A DNA stretch of 64,000 nt from Cherax quadricarinatus. Lineage: Eukaryota > Arthropoda > Malacostraca > Decapoda > Parastacidae. The translations under genes were made by a program, and so were the position numbers. The stretch is from NCBI RefSeq assembly GCF_038502225.1, contig NC_091301.1, positions 13,702,221-13,766,220 of the forward strand, in the 5' to 3' direction. Under the pieces are notes generated by a model. The model saw only the letters and a list, made by a program, of their open reading frames with translations, made no database searches and had not been told where the DNA came from. This document shows positions 12,761 to 25,095 of this stretch, one piece after another. The stretch's first letter is position 1. The number at the start of each line of letters is the position of its first letter.

Positions 12761-13114
12761 TCCCCTCACGAGACGCATAATAAGTTAACAAATAACTTCT
12801 CCACTAAGTTAAATTAATATGTAACATGATCTTCAACTGACCTGTAACATGCATATTTAGCCTTATTGTTCCTGTAGCTTTTAGCCTGTCAGCTGAAAAT
12901 TTATTCTGTGATGTGTTGTCCCTCCAATGGTTGACTGAAGATAATAAAGCCTAGAGACAATAAGAGGTTCAGTGAGGCTGCACAGAACATCACCAGACAT
13001 GAATACTTTACTCTTGAAAATAGGGATGAAATTAAACTCAGTGTACAGTAAATACACTGAATGCACATCTCTCGTTGTGGAATTAGGCATGTGCAACAAC
13101 TGTGTATATATATT

Positions 13115-13290
13115 ATGTAGACGTTTCTCCTGACCAGTGACTTCATCAGTACAATACAGGGTCAAAGGAACACAAATGCAGTATAATGCAATCCATTGTT
13201 GAAAACGTTTCACCCACACACTGGGCTTCATTAAGTCAGATTGTTTGACTGTTAAAGCCCACTGTGTGGGCGAAACGTTGCCAATGAGTG
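13115..13290. repeat. Hammerhead-like cores, inverted pair 2
   Basis: On the minus strand, CTGATGA (13143-13149) and GAAAC (13123-13127) bracket a possible stem II. A second pair follows: minus GTTTCACCCACACACTGGGC (from 13207) and plus AAGCCCACTGTGTGGGCGAA (to 13274) form nearly perfect inverted arms around a 14-base centre. Confidence 0.6.
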
Positions 13291-13394
13291 ATCGCATTAT
13301 CTTCCATTTGCGTCTTTTACCATCGTATTGGTATTATACACCATTTATCTTCCAAAATAAAGGAAAAAAAAACAAATACTAAGGAAGCAGATGT

Positions 13395-13580
13395 GGTAAT
13401 CAGTCCCTCAGCCTAGCAGCAGTGTTCAGTACACTAGGCTAAAGGGACTGATTACCTCATCTTCCACCTCTTCAGCCTTCTGTACTTGTCCCTGCATTAT
13501 ACTGATGTATTGATAAGGCCACTGGTTGGGAAAAACCGACTACATAACGAAGATACCCAGTTATTACACATGTCTACAAG
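13395..13580. repeat. Inverted repeat and decayed hammerhead-like core
   Basis: GGTAATCAGTCCCTCAGCCT (13396) and the inverse AGGCTAAAGGGACTGATTAC (13435) make a stem. A decayed copy of the core, TTGATAAGGCCACTGG, follows at 13511, and CGAAGATACCCAG downstream matches the ends at 50393 and 50761. Confidence 0.55.
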
Positions 13581-13803
13581 TCTTCAGCTTGTTGATATTA
13601 TATACCAATGATGTTATAATCTCTCGTGTATGTGTGTATAATAATTTTAAGCACCTTTTTATTTACTAAAACTTCTTCTATTATGCGTTTTATGGTATTA
13701 AAAAGAAGCACTCGACCAGAATGGATCCCGCAGATATAATTAGGCGATACTGTCATATAAATACATTACAGTGAACCCTTGAGTTCCATTGTTCAACCCT
13801 TAG

Positions 13804-13869
13804 GATGGGTCTGAGGCAGCTATCTCCAGGATGAAGGAAGTTGAACCACATAAGGATAATAACCACAAG
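13804..13869 (+). CDS. SLC22 exon 7: cytosolic loop microexon
   Basis: A 66-bp exon with acceptor TTCAACCCTTAG and donor CACAAG|GTAAGG, phase 0 on both sides. It encodes DGSEAAISRMKEVEPHKDNN plus HK, hydrophilic and poorly conserved, in the TM6-TM7 loop. Supported by phase compatibility and splice sites rather than by motif. Since it is a multiple of three it could be skipped without shifting frame. Confidence 0.65.
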
Positions 13870-14029
13870 GTAAGGAAAAAACAAAATAATGAACTACTTC
13901 AGATAATGGCAGCCTATGCTTACTGCTTACTGCACTACAATTTCATCCACTTCTTTTTTTTGAGCTGAAGACGGTGTGCCAGATTTATCTAAAGCTTCAT
14001 TCTTGAGGCGATTTGTCTCCACTGCATAT

Positions 14030-14560
14030 TTTTTTAAAAACTGTAAAACATGCGTTAAAACGAGTTTGCAATGCAGGTGTTTGTTTTTCAAGCTGCAAAG
14101 CATGTTAAAACGAGTCACCACTGCAGGTGTTTTTTAAGAGGTGCAAATCATGTTAAAACGAGTCACCACTACAGGTGTTTTTTAAGAGCTGCAAAGCATG
14201 TTAAATTGAGTCACCAGTGCAGGTGTTTTTAAGAACTGCAAAGCATGTTAAAATGAGTCACCACTGCAGGTGTTTTTAAGAGCCGCAAAGCATGTTAAAA
14301 CGAGTCACCACTGCAGGTGTTTTTAAGAGCTGCAAAGCATGTTAAAAGAGTCTCCACTGCAGGTGTTTTTTTTAAAAGCTGTAAAGCATGTTAAAACAAG
14401 TCTCCAATGCAGGTTTTTTTTTAAGCTGCAAAGCCTGTTAAAGCGTGTCTCCACTTCAAGTGTTTTTTTTAAAAATTGCAAAGCATGTGTTGAAACGAAT
14501 CACTGTTGTAGGTGTTTTTAAAGCTGCAAAATACGTCTTAAAACAGTGTTAGTTATTTGT
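14030..14560. repeat. 47-bp minisatellite, about 11 units
   Basis: Units like GCAAAGCATGTTAAAACGAG, TCACCACTGCAGGTGTTTTT, AAGAGCT, varying mainly in T/A run length. Confidence 0.9.
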
Positions 14561-14780
14561 GTTTAAAGCTTATCTAGTAAACAGGAGTAATCAAGTCCAT
14601 GTAACCTGCTTACCGGCCAAGGACGCTTTAATCTTTAATATGAGAATTAAAGCCTTGCAGTATACATACCGACATGTATACCCCTTCATGTGTACATGTG
14701 CTGTTCCTGTCGATGCACACACAAGATTTTAGGTTAGGTAAGATTTGTCAGGAAACAGGAGAAGTGTTTCCTTTAACAAT
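14560..14780. other. Intron 7, no recognisable element
   Basis: Unique-looking sequence up to the LTR start. Confidence 0.5.
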
Positions 14781-15491
14781 TGTGGAAAATTACATTTATC
14801 TGAATGTAACTCATTATGTATATAACAGTAAATGATAACAAAGATAATTATTATTTATCAGTTACATAGACAAGTAGGAATTTGGGACACCTAGGTCGCA
14901 AAAATGTCCCCCTTTGATACCTACAACTGTCTTATCCACAAGTTGCTCTAGACCTATTAATTACAAATGAAAGATGCATCAACAAGAATTCTGGTAAATA
15001 TATAAGTTTGTGGACTGTATATTAAAATTAAAAAATTATTATAGATACACATTTATATAACAGAAGGAGAATATCTTAAAATCACTCACCAATTTGACTG
15101 GAGATCAAGGTGTGTCATACTCAGAAAACCTCACTGTCTAAATTTATGAAAATACTGGCTAGAATTATAACAAATCTAGATAGCTTATCTGAGGTTCCTG
15201 GAGCTGTCGTGTCCAGTCGTCTGATATCTCAATTTATGCAGGAATGCACATCCAACAATTTCGGCTCCTATTTGAGAGGTGTCAGCCCAATTTTAACCTC
15301 TAGAGTACGAAAATTCTTCTTATTTTCACTAACGTTTTCTCGGCTCATTCAAAACACAATGGCAAGTCCCTTCTGCGCAGGCGCAGGCTTCCCATTTTTT
15401 ATGACATAAATTTTTATTAAATACAGTATGTTACACTAATTTACATAAAAAATACACTGTATTTTTTCTGGAAAATACATTATTTTCCACA
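14781..15491 (-). repeat. LTR of the BEL/Pao element (left, 3' LTR in element sense)
   Basis: 711 bp, starting TGTGGAAAAT and ending ATTTTCCACA, with two relatives at 25096 and 31291 sharing long near-identical blocks such as GACACCTAGGTCGCAAAAAT and GAGCTGTC(G/C)TGTCCAGTCG. It directly abuts the integrase end of the minus-strand BEL coding region. Confidence 0.85.
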
Positions 15492-15877
15492 CTGCGGCCG
15501 ACCGGAGTTCGTTGCTAAACGACTCAAATTACTCCTTCCTTTAGGAGACGATTCCAGCTGGTTCTGGCTTGAGTGGCTGTTCTCCTAGTACCTCTTACTA
15601 CGATTTCATCTTCCGGCATCACTTGGTCAGCATTATCTTCCATATCACTCGTGTCACTTTCCCTCAGATTTTCATTTACGTTTGATTGAACACCATTTAA
15701 TTCCAATGGAATCAATTTATTAATTGTGCATCAACTTTCCTGGCCACAACACAACACTTTGACATACCTAACAACACCTTGTGCATCTGGGTACAATGTC
15801 AATACTTTGCCCAGAGGCCACAGTATTCGATGTTGTTCAGTATCAATCAACACAATGTCACCTGGTTGAATGTTCTG

Positions 15878-17333
15878 TCAATTTACTGCCTCTGTCGCAC
15901 CATAAAAGTGTTCACGTAGTGTAAGAAGATATTCCTTATGCCACACATTAGACCAATGATCAATTACTTTATTTAACATTTTAAATTTATCACACAACAC
16001 TGCCGCATCATTGTAATCTTCATCACTTTCTACCAGATTATCTCTATAGACAGGGGCAGCTTCCAATTTCTTTCCACATATTAGGTGAGACGGTGTTAAT
16101 ACATCTGTCTCAGGTGTATCACTCATGTACGAGAGAGGCCTATTATTTATCCGATTTTCCACCTCCACTAACACTGTACGGAATTCTTCCAAATTAATTT
16201 TCTTCTGGTGTAGTACTTTACAGAGACACCTCTTCACTGTGCCTATAAGTCTTTCGTACAGCCCCCCTGCCAAGGAGCTCTAAGAGTAATAAATTTCCAG
16301 GTACACCCTCGCTGGGTTGACAGAGATTGGACATCATTACTATTATTTAACTATCAAATGTTGAGCACCTGCTACAAAATTTGTGGCATTATCCGAAATC
16401 ATCAATCTCGAACAGGATCTCCTAGCTGCAAATTTTAGAAACAGCTGTATAAACTGTTCTGCAGACAAGTCCTGTGCCACTTCTAAATGAACTGCTCTAG
16501 TAGCCATACAGGGGAACAAACAAACATACACTTTCATTGGAACACCATCTGAAGTACCTGTTAAAATTATTGGACCACTATAGTCTACACCTGTTACATC
16601 AAATGGTTTCACTAATTGTACATGTTCCTTTAGCAATGGTGGAGGACCTGGGTACATATAGGATCTGGCATCCACACGGTGACATATTACACAAGATTTA
16701 ATCACGCTTTTTACACTTTGCTGTCCTTGTGGAATCCAGAAAGTTTCCCTAATACAATTTAAGGTATCTTGTACCCCACCATGCATCTAAATTTGTTAGA
16801 TGATGAGTTTTGGGCAGTAAGATAGGGTGTTTAGCATAATCACCCAATTCAGCATTTTGTAACCTACCTCTGCACCTAATTACATTGTTCTCTAAATACA
16901 GCCCCAATTTCTCTATTATGGAACCTTTCACAATTTTTCTTTCCATCATCAATTTAATCTCATTTCCATAGATTTCTTCTTGTACCCTCTTTATCCAATA
17001 TTCAAGAGGATGTGAAAACTTATATGAGATATTCATCTTGTTTAGAAATTTAAACACCAACTTAGTTACATTGATTAGTTTGGGTAAAGAAGAATACCTA
17101 TTTATATCAATGGCTAAGGAAGGACAAACTATTGGAGCGGTGGTCACAGTAATTTCAACAGGAGCAATATACTCCTTTTGTACAGGCCAATTAGCTTTAT
17201 TTACCAACCAGCTTGGTCCTTTAAACCATGATACAATATTTACAAATTTAGCATAACGTAAACCTCGAGACAAGAAATCAGCTGGATTCTCCTCACCTGG
17301 TATATGATTAAATGTTAACATATGCTGACCCAA
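15878..17333 (-). pseudogene. BEL integrase, broken
   Basis: RNase H end NHIPGEENPADFLSRGL, then an HHCC zinc region split over two frames (HHL; MHGGVQDTLNCIRETFWI; KSCVICHRVD), the catalytic core FDVTGVDYSGPI and LMISDNATNFVAGA, and the glutamate region GLYERLIGTVKRCLCK. Three frames are needed, so it is a pseudogene. A C-terminal tail is at 15524-15715. Confidence 0.85.
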
Positions 17334-17348
17334 ACTATTAAACTTCTC

Positions 17349-17732
17349 TTACATCTGATTAATTTCAGCTACGCTGTTTTGTACGTACACAATTTTACTG
17401 TTTCCATTACGAATCCATTGTAAGGATACCTCATTATCAGACCAAATTACAGTGTAGCTATTTATCTCCTGCAACTTATTTCTTATATAATTAGCTAATT
17501 TGACACCTACATAAATGGCTGTTAATTCCAACTGAGGTAAGGTACGTGATTTAATTGGAGACACTTTAGCCTTAGACATAACAAGAGAAATAACACTTAT
17601 TACATTGAAGGTAAGCAACTGCTCCATATGCCAATTTTGAAGCATCACAAAAAATGTGGAGTACATTTTTCCCATTTGGATTGGCCACCTGGCCTGGGAG
17701 CTCCAACATTGAAATTTTCTCATAATCACCAA
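17349..17732 (-). pseudogene. BEL RNase H region
   Basis: The upstream frame has HIFCDASKLAYGAVAYLQ. After a frameshift this one continues with PQLELTAIYVGVKLANYI and VIWSDNEVSLQWIRNG, matching the Pao-type RNase H D-E-D pattern. Confidence 0.8.
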
Positions 17733-18880
17733 TTAATTTATCCCACCTGTTAATGAATTCCTCAGGTAGAATTTCATCCCAAGCACATTTAAGTTTCCAT
17801 GCTTCCTGTATTAATAATTTCCCTCTTATAGTAAGGGGTGACACTAAACCTAGTGGATCAAAACATTTGGAAACTTCAGCAAGCAAAACTCTCTTAGTTA
17901 ATTTATTGGGCATACTGTAATTATTAGGTTTTAGCATTAACAAATCTCTCTCAGTATCCCAAGTTAAACCCAATACATTACTACATTTTGGCACTTCATC
18001 TCCAGGGTAATCTTTACTTATTTTGTCCTTTAATTTGGACGAATTACTATTCCATTCCCTCAGAGGCATATTTGCACTTTGCATTATTTTATTAGCCTCT
18101 CCATAAGTCATTAACAGTTCCTCTTCAGTTGACGTCACACCCAGGAAATTGTCCACATAAAATCGTTTGCTCATTACTTTACTCAATGGACTTCCCATAC
18201 GTTTAAGGTGGTTTTAAGAGGGCTAAGTGGGTCAATAGGATTCTCAGGCCATAAGAAGTGGGTGCAATCCCGGTCAGCCTCTTGTAAACCCACTCTTAGG
18301 AAAGCTTTACTTATGTCAGCCGTAAAGGCATAATTCTTCACCCTGAAATTTAATATCTCCTAATTTTTCCGTCAACGACGGACCTGTCATAAAAGTCATT
18401 TAAACTAGGTACATTTTTGTTACTCCTGGCACTACAATTAAACACAATCCTCAAAGGAGTGGTCTTAGAATCCTTCTTCACTCCGTGATGTGGCAAATAG
18501 TGACCATAAATTTTGGCTTGCTCTGGAGGTACCTCTTCTATAAATTTATTAATTAACTGCTCAGCAATTATATTATTATAGGCAGTTAACAATTCTGGTG
18601 TCTTACTCAGCTCGCGGAGCTGAGCCTTTAATTGTCCATATGCCATACTGTAATTAGTAGGCAATTCTGGATGGTTCAGTCTCCACGGAAGTCGCACCCA
18701 GTATTGTCCAGATTCAAATTTTACATCTCTCAGGTATTGCTCCTGAGTAAAAGAATCGTCTGGACTTTCTTCATTTACATTTATTCCAATGCTGTCTAAT
18801 TCCCACAATTTATGCACTGGCTCAACACCATCCTCTATGGAAGAATTATACTGGGGTACGATTTCATGAGTAAGACACAC
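17572..18880 (-). pseudogene. BEL reverse transcriptase, frameshifted
   Basis: RT blocks in three pieces: YLPHHGVKKDSKTTPLRIVF at 18350-18880; TADISKAFLRVGLQEADRDC in a shifted frame at about 18230-18345; FYVDNFLGVTSTEEELLMTY at 17572-18198, then LGLTWDTERD and FDPLGLVSPLTIRGK. YVDN is the catalytic box. The break at about 18345 and another at 18200 inactivate it. Confidence 0.85.
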
Positions 18881-18908
18881 AGTTATGGTATTGATAAGTT
18901 TCCTCTAG

Positions 18909-20081
18909 TCATGAATTATTATTACAAGGAATCCTACCATGCATTACATGGCCTCCTGCAGTCTTCAAAAGGGTGACACCACATTTCTTTACCATACCCT
19001 TTACAAAGGAGGCATAATAGTCACTACCTATCAAAATCCTTATTGGGCCTACAGAATCATCACGTACACCAGAAGGTGCTAAATTTACATTATGTGAAAG
19101 TCTTTCTGTAGCTTTACTAAGCCCTACTGTAGATATTTTCTCTGGAAGTCTATCTACAATTACTGCATTAACACGTTTTTTCTCATTGCCCAACCTGACA
19201 GTTACATAAACAGTGTCATACAATTGAGACCTTTTATCCGAGAGAAAACCAGATAATTTTAAAGTTGTGGGATTTCCCATCTGTACTTTCATACCATCAA
19301 GACATTTACGTTTTATGAAAGTACGCTGGGATCCCTGGTCCAATAATGCATTTACATTTTTTGATTTATGCCTTTTATCATCAATTTTTACCTGTAACAC
19401 AGGTAAGGTTACTTCAGCAAAACCATCATTATTAGCATTAGCAGCAATTTTTACATTAGCCACTGTTGTGTCAGGATTGTCAACATTATCATTATTATCA
19501 ACATTATCATATAGACCCTTACACATGACTATATGGTGTCTTCCTTTGTGGCATTGATAACAGTTGTTTAATTTGGCATGACAAACCTTTACATTGTGAT
19601 TACCTAAACACCTGATACATCTGTCAAGTTCCTCCAATCTTTCAACTTTATCATTCCATGAATTGTATGCATTGCAATTCTTAGAAAAATGAGTACCCTT
19701 GCAGAAAAGACAATCTCTCTTTTCTTTGACTGGTTTCTTATTAACTTGGCTACCCTTAGGAGGGTACTTATTCTTCTTACCTTGTGGAGAATCATTATTT
19801 CTGATTCCTGCTACTTGATATGCACCTATGCAACTCTTTTTAGGAAATGAATTTTGATTATTAACATTGGGATAATTTTTCCCTTTGTGAAACTTGACAG
19901 ATATCTCAGAGTTATTATGTGTTGCATCTTTAAAATGAGTTGGTTGGCTGGTCTGCAACTGAACAATTAATTCTTGTAGACCTAGTCTTATTTCCTCCAG
20001 ACCAAAATAACCCTTGTGATATTTGTTTGAGATCCATTCAAGTGTTTTACAGCTTAATTTATTCTGTACTATGGCACTCAA
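18909..20081 (-). pseudogene. BEL gag zinc knuckles and protease
   Basis: 390 codons. Cysteine clusters DCLFCKGTHFSKNC, RCIRCLGNHNVKVC and CYQCHKGRHHIVMC are CCHC-like knuckles. The aspartic protease centre is NALLDQGSQRTFI, followed by LSGFLSDKRSQLYDTVYVTV and IRILIGSDYYASFVKG (second-half LIG motif). The DQG form is usual for BEL elements. Confidence 0.85.
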
Positions 20082-20103
20082 TAACCAGTCTGATTCCTTC
20101 AGT

Positions 20104-20810
20104 TTAACTGAACTGCTGTAAACCTTTGTAAGTGTGATCTGGAGATTTTAAATTAACAATGATATTCACTAGATCCAACCTACTTTGTTCTATATTACCA
20201 TAAGTGACCTTCAACAAGTCAACTGCTTCCTTGTAAGAATCATCTACATTGGGAAAGGCTTGTATGAGTATGTGAGCATCTCCTCTAATCTGTCCTTTGA
20301 GGTAAAATAATTTAGTTACACAGGCTAGATCACTCCTGTCATGCACAGCTGCTTTAAAAACTGACCAAAACTCCTAATTCTCTCCAGGATTAAATACAGG
20401 TAAACATAATTCTGGGAGTTTTGGCAAAGACATCTTATATGTTGGAGCAGACTGATTAACTGCCTGGTTTACACATTTTAATTTATTCAAAGCCTGACTT
20501 TTACAAGAATTTTTTCTTCTAATTCATAATACTGATTAATCATGAGCTCTACTTCAGTCTCATCTACACAGTTTACTAACAAATTTCCTTCATATTTGTT
20601 GTAATATAATTTGTATGAATCATATCTATTCCCTAAAGCATCTAAATACAATTTTAAATAATCAGTATTCACAGTTTCTTGATTCATTAATTCCAAACAT
20701 TTATTATATGCCTTGGTTACATGACCTTTTCTAGCCTGTAGTGATGCTTTTTTGCTCTATATTCCATATGTTTGTCTTCTATATTAATTTCCTCATTTTC
20801 AGCCATGATG
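20104..20810 (-). pseudogene. BEL gag, N-terminal part, broken
   Basis: Begins near MAENEEINIEDKHMEYRAKK (ATG at about 20806) and, after a frameshift, NTDYLKLYLDALGNRYDSYK, then LKGQIRGDAHILIQAF and YKEAVDLLKVTYGNIEQSRL. This pattern of a coiled N-terminal region then the KGE-x-A-LIQ block is the BEL gag domain. At least two frame breaks. Confidence 0.75.
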
Positions 20811-21235
20811 CAATGTATTAAATTCAACTTTTATTTTTTATTTATTTATTTATTTATTTATTTATGTATTTGAACATGATACAGAGAAGTACAAGGAATA
20901 CAAGTTTTTTAAAATGCAGCATGCCAAAGCCCCTTGTATGCAGTGCATTATGGGCAGGCTTAAAATTTACTTAAGATTAACTAAGCGCTGATATATTCAG
21001 TGGTACAAAAATTATTGTAAAACAGATAACAATTTAGAACAAATGAGTATTACAAAGACAGGTCATATGGTCATTTACTGTGTTGCTGTGTAATCAGTAG
21101 AATGGAGTATTCTGTTAGGTAATGAAGTTAAATAGTAACAAAGTTTGATTGGGTCACAGGTTGACATTTATGAGATACAATAATGAGATACATATATGAG
21201 ATACAATTTATGAGATACAATTATTCAGTATTTAT

Positions 21236-22654
21236 TTAGTTGTGGGTGAGTACGTGATTTTTGAGAAGAGACTTGAATTTATAAACAGGTAGTGTTTCTT
21301 TTATATTCACAGGTAATGAATTCCAGGTTTTAGGGCCTTTTATGTGCATTGAGTTTTTGCATAGCGTGAGATGGACACGAGGAACATCAAAGAGTGATCT
21401 GTGCCTTGTGTTATGGTCGTGTGTTCTGTTGAGGTTGGTAAGGAGATGTTTGAGGGGAGGGTTTATGTCAGAGTTGAGTGTTCTATGTATGTAGTAGGTG
21501 CAGTAATAAGTATGGATGTTTTGTATTGTGAGTAGGTTTAGAATTTTGAATATTGGTGGAGTGTGCTGTCTGTAGTGGGAATTTGTTATCATTCTGACTG
21601 CAGCCTTTTGTTGGGTGATTAGTGGTCTGAGATGGTTAATTGTTGTTGAGCCCCATGCACAAATTCCATAGGTGAGATAGGGGTAAATAAGTGAGTGATA
21701 TAGGGCCAGGAGGGCTGACAGTGGAACATAGTACCGTATCTTCGATAGTATGCCTACGGTCTTGGAAATTTTTTTGGAAATTTGTTGTATATGTGTTTGA
21801 AATTTGAGTCTATTATCAAGGTGGATTCCTAAGAATTTTCCCTCTGTGAGTTTTGTGATAGGTGATCCATTTATCATTATGTTAAGAGACACATCTGTAG
21901 CTCTGTTACCAAACTGAATGAAGTAGGTTTTGTCAATGTTTAGAGTAAGTTTGTTGGTCCTCATCTAGGTTGATATTTTCTGTAATTCGGTATTTACAGT
22001 ATTGGCTAGCGTGACTGGGCTCGGGTGAGAGTAGACGTATGTAGTGTCATCTGCAAATAGTGTGGGTTTGAGTAGTTGCGATGCATTTGGTAGGTCATTT
22101 ATGTATATGAGAAAGAGAAGAGGGCCTAGGACACTTCCCTGTGGGACACCAACTGTAATTGGCTGTGCGGAAGAGTTTGCCCCATTTGTGCACACATATT
22201 GGCTTCTGTTGTTGAGGTATGACTTTAGGTAGTTGAGGGAGTGCCCTCTTATACCATAGTGTGACAATTTTACGTGGAGCAAGTCGTGGTCAACTGTATC
22301 GAAAGCTTTACGTAAGTCAATGAAGATCCCCAGTGGGACTTCTGTTTTCTCTATGTGGATAATAGCGTCATTAGTATTTTTATTAGGCCTGAACCCAAAT
22401 TGACAGGGGTTGAGTATGTTGTGGGAGATGAGGTAGGAATAGATAGGCTTATGGATTAATTTTTCAAAAATTTTAGAGAGAGGGTGTAAGTTGGATATTG
22501 GCCTATAGTTATTCAAGTCTGTGTGGTCTCCTCCTTCATGGATCGGGGTGACCCTTGCTATTTTGAGAACTGTAGGAAAGGTAGAGGATTCAATGGATTT
22601 GTTAAAGAGTGTTGCAATGATTGGCGATAGCACCTGTGACACTTTTTTGTACAT
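21236..22654 (-). pseudogene. LINE D reverse transcriptase, one nonsense codon
   Basis: Two abutting frames in register, 21965-22654 and 21236-21964, separated only by TAG at 21965-21967 (LQKIST-stop-MRTNKLTLNI). Relatives of this clade normally have Trp there, so TGG to TAG is the likely change. Blocks: LNNYRPISNLHPLSKIFEKL, FGFRPNKNTNDAI, GVPQGSVLGPLLFLIYIND, FADDTT; C-terminal YPYLTYGICAWGSTTINHLR and KTWNSLPVNIKE. Confidence 0.88.
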
Positions 22655-23337
22655 AATGGGTGGTAAGGTATTTAAATCTCTTGTCTTGTTTTTTAGTTTG
22701 TTGATTAGGGAGACTTCAGTTGGGTTAGTCGGAGCTAGGAACAGTGTATTCGAGTAGTTGCCAGTGAGGTAGTCATTGGGTGGAGTATCTGAGCTTGGGA
22801 TTTTATTGGCAAGGTTTTTTCCTATAGTGGAGAAGAAATCATCGAGTCTGCTGTTTCAGTAGGTGGGAATTGGGGTTCATCTGGTTTTGTTAATTCAATT
22901 TCGCTATTTCGTGTTATCTTTTTTGTTCCTAGTATTTCTGATAATCTGTTCTCATAATACAATTTTTTAGCCCTTCTTATTAGGCTGGTTAGGATTGACG
23001 AGTAACATTTTGTTTGGTCTCTGGTTATGTGGCCCATTCTGTACTGTTTTTCGTATAGGTGCTTTGTATTTATGGATTTCAGGATACTGGGTGTTAGCCA
23101 GGGACTGTTCAGTCTCTTCGCAGTCATCTGTTTAGTTTTTTTAGGGCAGTGCTTGTTAAAGAGGTATTGGGTCTTTTTTTGGAAAATTATTAATACATTC
23201 GTCAATATCTGTATAGATTTCTAGCTCAGTGTGCCAGTCAATGTTTGTCACTGCTGCTGTGAAGTTATTGATAGCTGCCTCATTGTGAAGTCTGAAAGTG
23301 ACTTTAGTAGTGTCTAGGGGTAATTTGCCAAGGTTTG

Positions 23338-24125
23338 TTATGAGGAAGGTAGGGTAGTGGTCTGTGGTATTATCTGATTATCTGTGATTATGCCTGATCT
23401 TAAGGGGGATATGGTGTTGGTCCAGATGTGGTCTAGTAGGGAAACACTAGTCTTTGTAACTCTTGTAGGTTTTGTTACTGTTGGCAGCAACATGCAGTTA
23501 CTCATAGTGTTTGTGAATTCAGTAACATGTGGGTCTTGGTCTTGTAGGAGATTTATATTGAAGTCACCTGAGAGTAGTAAGTGATCTTTGTTCATGCGTG
23601 CATCAGTTATCATACTTCCTAGGTTTTCACTAAAACGGCTAATGTTTGACTGTGGTACTCTGTAGATGTTTATCACTGTGAGAGGTTTTTGTAGGTATTT
23701 GGATTTGAATTTAGCTATTATATATTCCCCAGGTTCATCCCTTGCGCAAGTATTAGTGATACATTCTAGTTGGTCTGAGTAGTATATAGCTGTGCCACCC
23801 CCTTGTTGATCTGGCCTACAGTTGTGTATGGCTGTGTAACCAGGAATGGCATAGACATCTGTAGTATCAGGCTTTAGCCAGGTTTCGGTGAGAGTAATGA
23901 TGGACATACTGGCATGCAGGGAATTTAGTAATGCTATGAGGTCATTGTAATGTTTGCTTAAAGATCTGATATTGTAGTTAAAGACAGTTATGTTGTTGTT
24001 GGCTCTGAGAAGTGCCTTTGATTGTTCTGCTGTGTAGTAATTACAGTTACTGTTTGATTCATTTAAGTCAGTAGATAAGAGGTTGGTATCAGGATCAATG
24101 CTTGTTATCTTAAGATTTATAGTGA
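23338..24125 (-). pseudogene. LINE D endonuclease
   Basis: The ORF track-length frame from 23907 starts SIITLTETWLKPDTTDVYAI, but the reading frame is open further upstream to about 24125 (FNYNIRSLSKHYNDLIALLN), so the real start is earlier. Also QQGGGTAIYYSDQLE, LLLSGDFNINLL and LLDHIWTN. The final SDH block is reached only after a frameshift near 23370. Confidence 0.82.
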
Positions 24126-25090
24126 CTCTATAGTTAGAATTAAGTATAAAACAAAGTAAATATTCTAAAGCTATAAAATAGCACCTGAATTATTTTAACA
24201 AATGAAAAAAATATGAGCTAAGGTAGCTCTTTAAAGCTAAAATAAATGAGGCAATATAAAAGGGACTAAAATAATTTGTGGTGAACAAAAAAGTGGTTTT
24301 CAAATGAATATAATGGCAAAATAATGAGTTTATTACACTTTAGCACCTGAGAATAGCACCTTGATTATTTTAACAATTGTGAATATATGAACTAAGGTTA
24401 TATAAAGCTAAAATAAAAGAGAAAAAATATAAGGGACTAAATTAAGTAATGGTAAACAAAGTTAAAATGACAGATAGTCACTATGATATAATATTGATTT
24501 GGGAGTAAGATCTGGTTTGTTATATATAATAAGTTGAGCAATATATTATAATATAAAAAGTAAAAAAAATAATATGAGGTAGTTGGTACTAGTTAGCAAA
24601 AGATAGTTAATGGCCTTGAACAATGATATAATTGAAATATACACTAATTGCACACACAATTTAGTCACTAAGATATGAAAATAATCTTAGAGTAGGATTT
24701 GCCTTGTAGCATAAAGTTTGAGCAGTTAATATCACTATAGGAATATTTTTTGAGGTAGTTGGTACTAGCTAGTGAGGGATGGTAAAGGAATTGCACAGTA
24801 GTGTAGTAGGAACACTAGTTAGTTATTTGTAGTTAGGGAGAAAAGGGGAAAAATTTGGTAAGATTATTAGAGAATTTAAACAGGGCTTAAGTAGGAAAGA
24901 AAAAGGTAATACAGATATTAATAAAGAGTAGGTATCCTATTAACAAATAATAATTTGTGAATAGGGAATCTGGGAAAATAACACAAAAAGGGTCACACAA
25001 AGAACTGTGTGGGACACAGAATAATGAGGTAGTAAAATACTATCTTGGAGGTGATAGTACAGGGATTAGTTCAATAATGACTTAATAACA
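24126..25090. other. LINE D inter-ORF region, AT-rich with internal repeats
   Basis: No coding frame. Imperfect direct repeats of about 170-180 bp (blocks AATAGCACCTGAATTATTTT and AATAGCACCTTGATTATTTT; AAGCTAAAATAAA; AAGGGACTAAA) lie between the ORF2 start and the LTR. Unusually long for a LINE inter-ORF spacer. Confidence 0.55.
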
Positions 25091-25095
25091 TACAC

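Larger units (their letters stand above)
15492..20830 (-). mobile_element. BEL/Pao LTR retrotransposon internal region
   Basis: On the minus strand the order is gag, protease, reverse transcriptase, RNase H, integrase, which is the BEL/Pao order with its typical RT motif YVDN. Reading frames are broken by several frameshifts and stops, so the copy is dead. The right part, before gag, is cut at about 20830 by the 3' tail of LINE family D. Confidence 0.9.
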
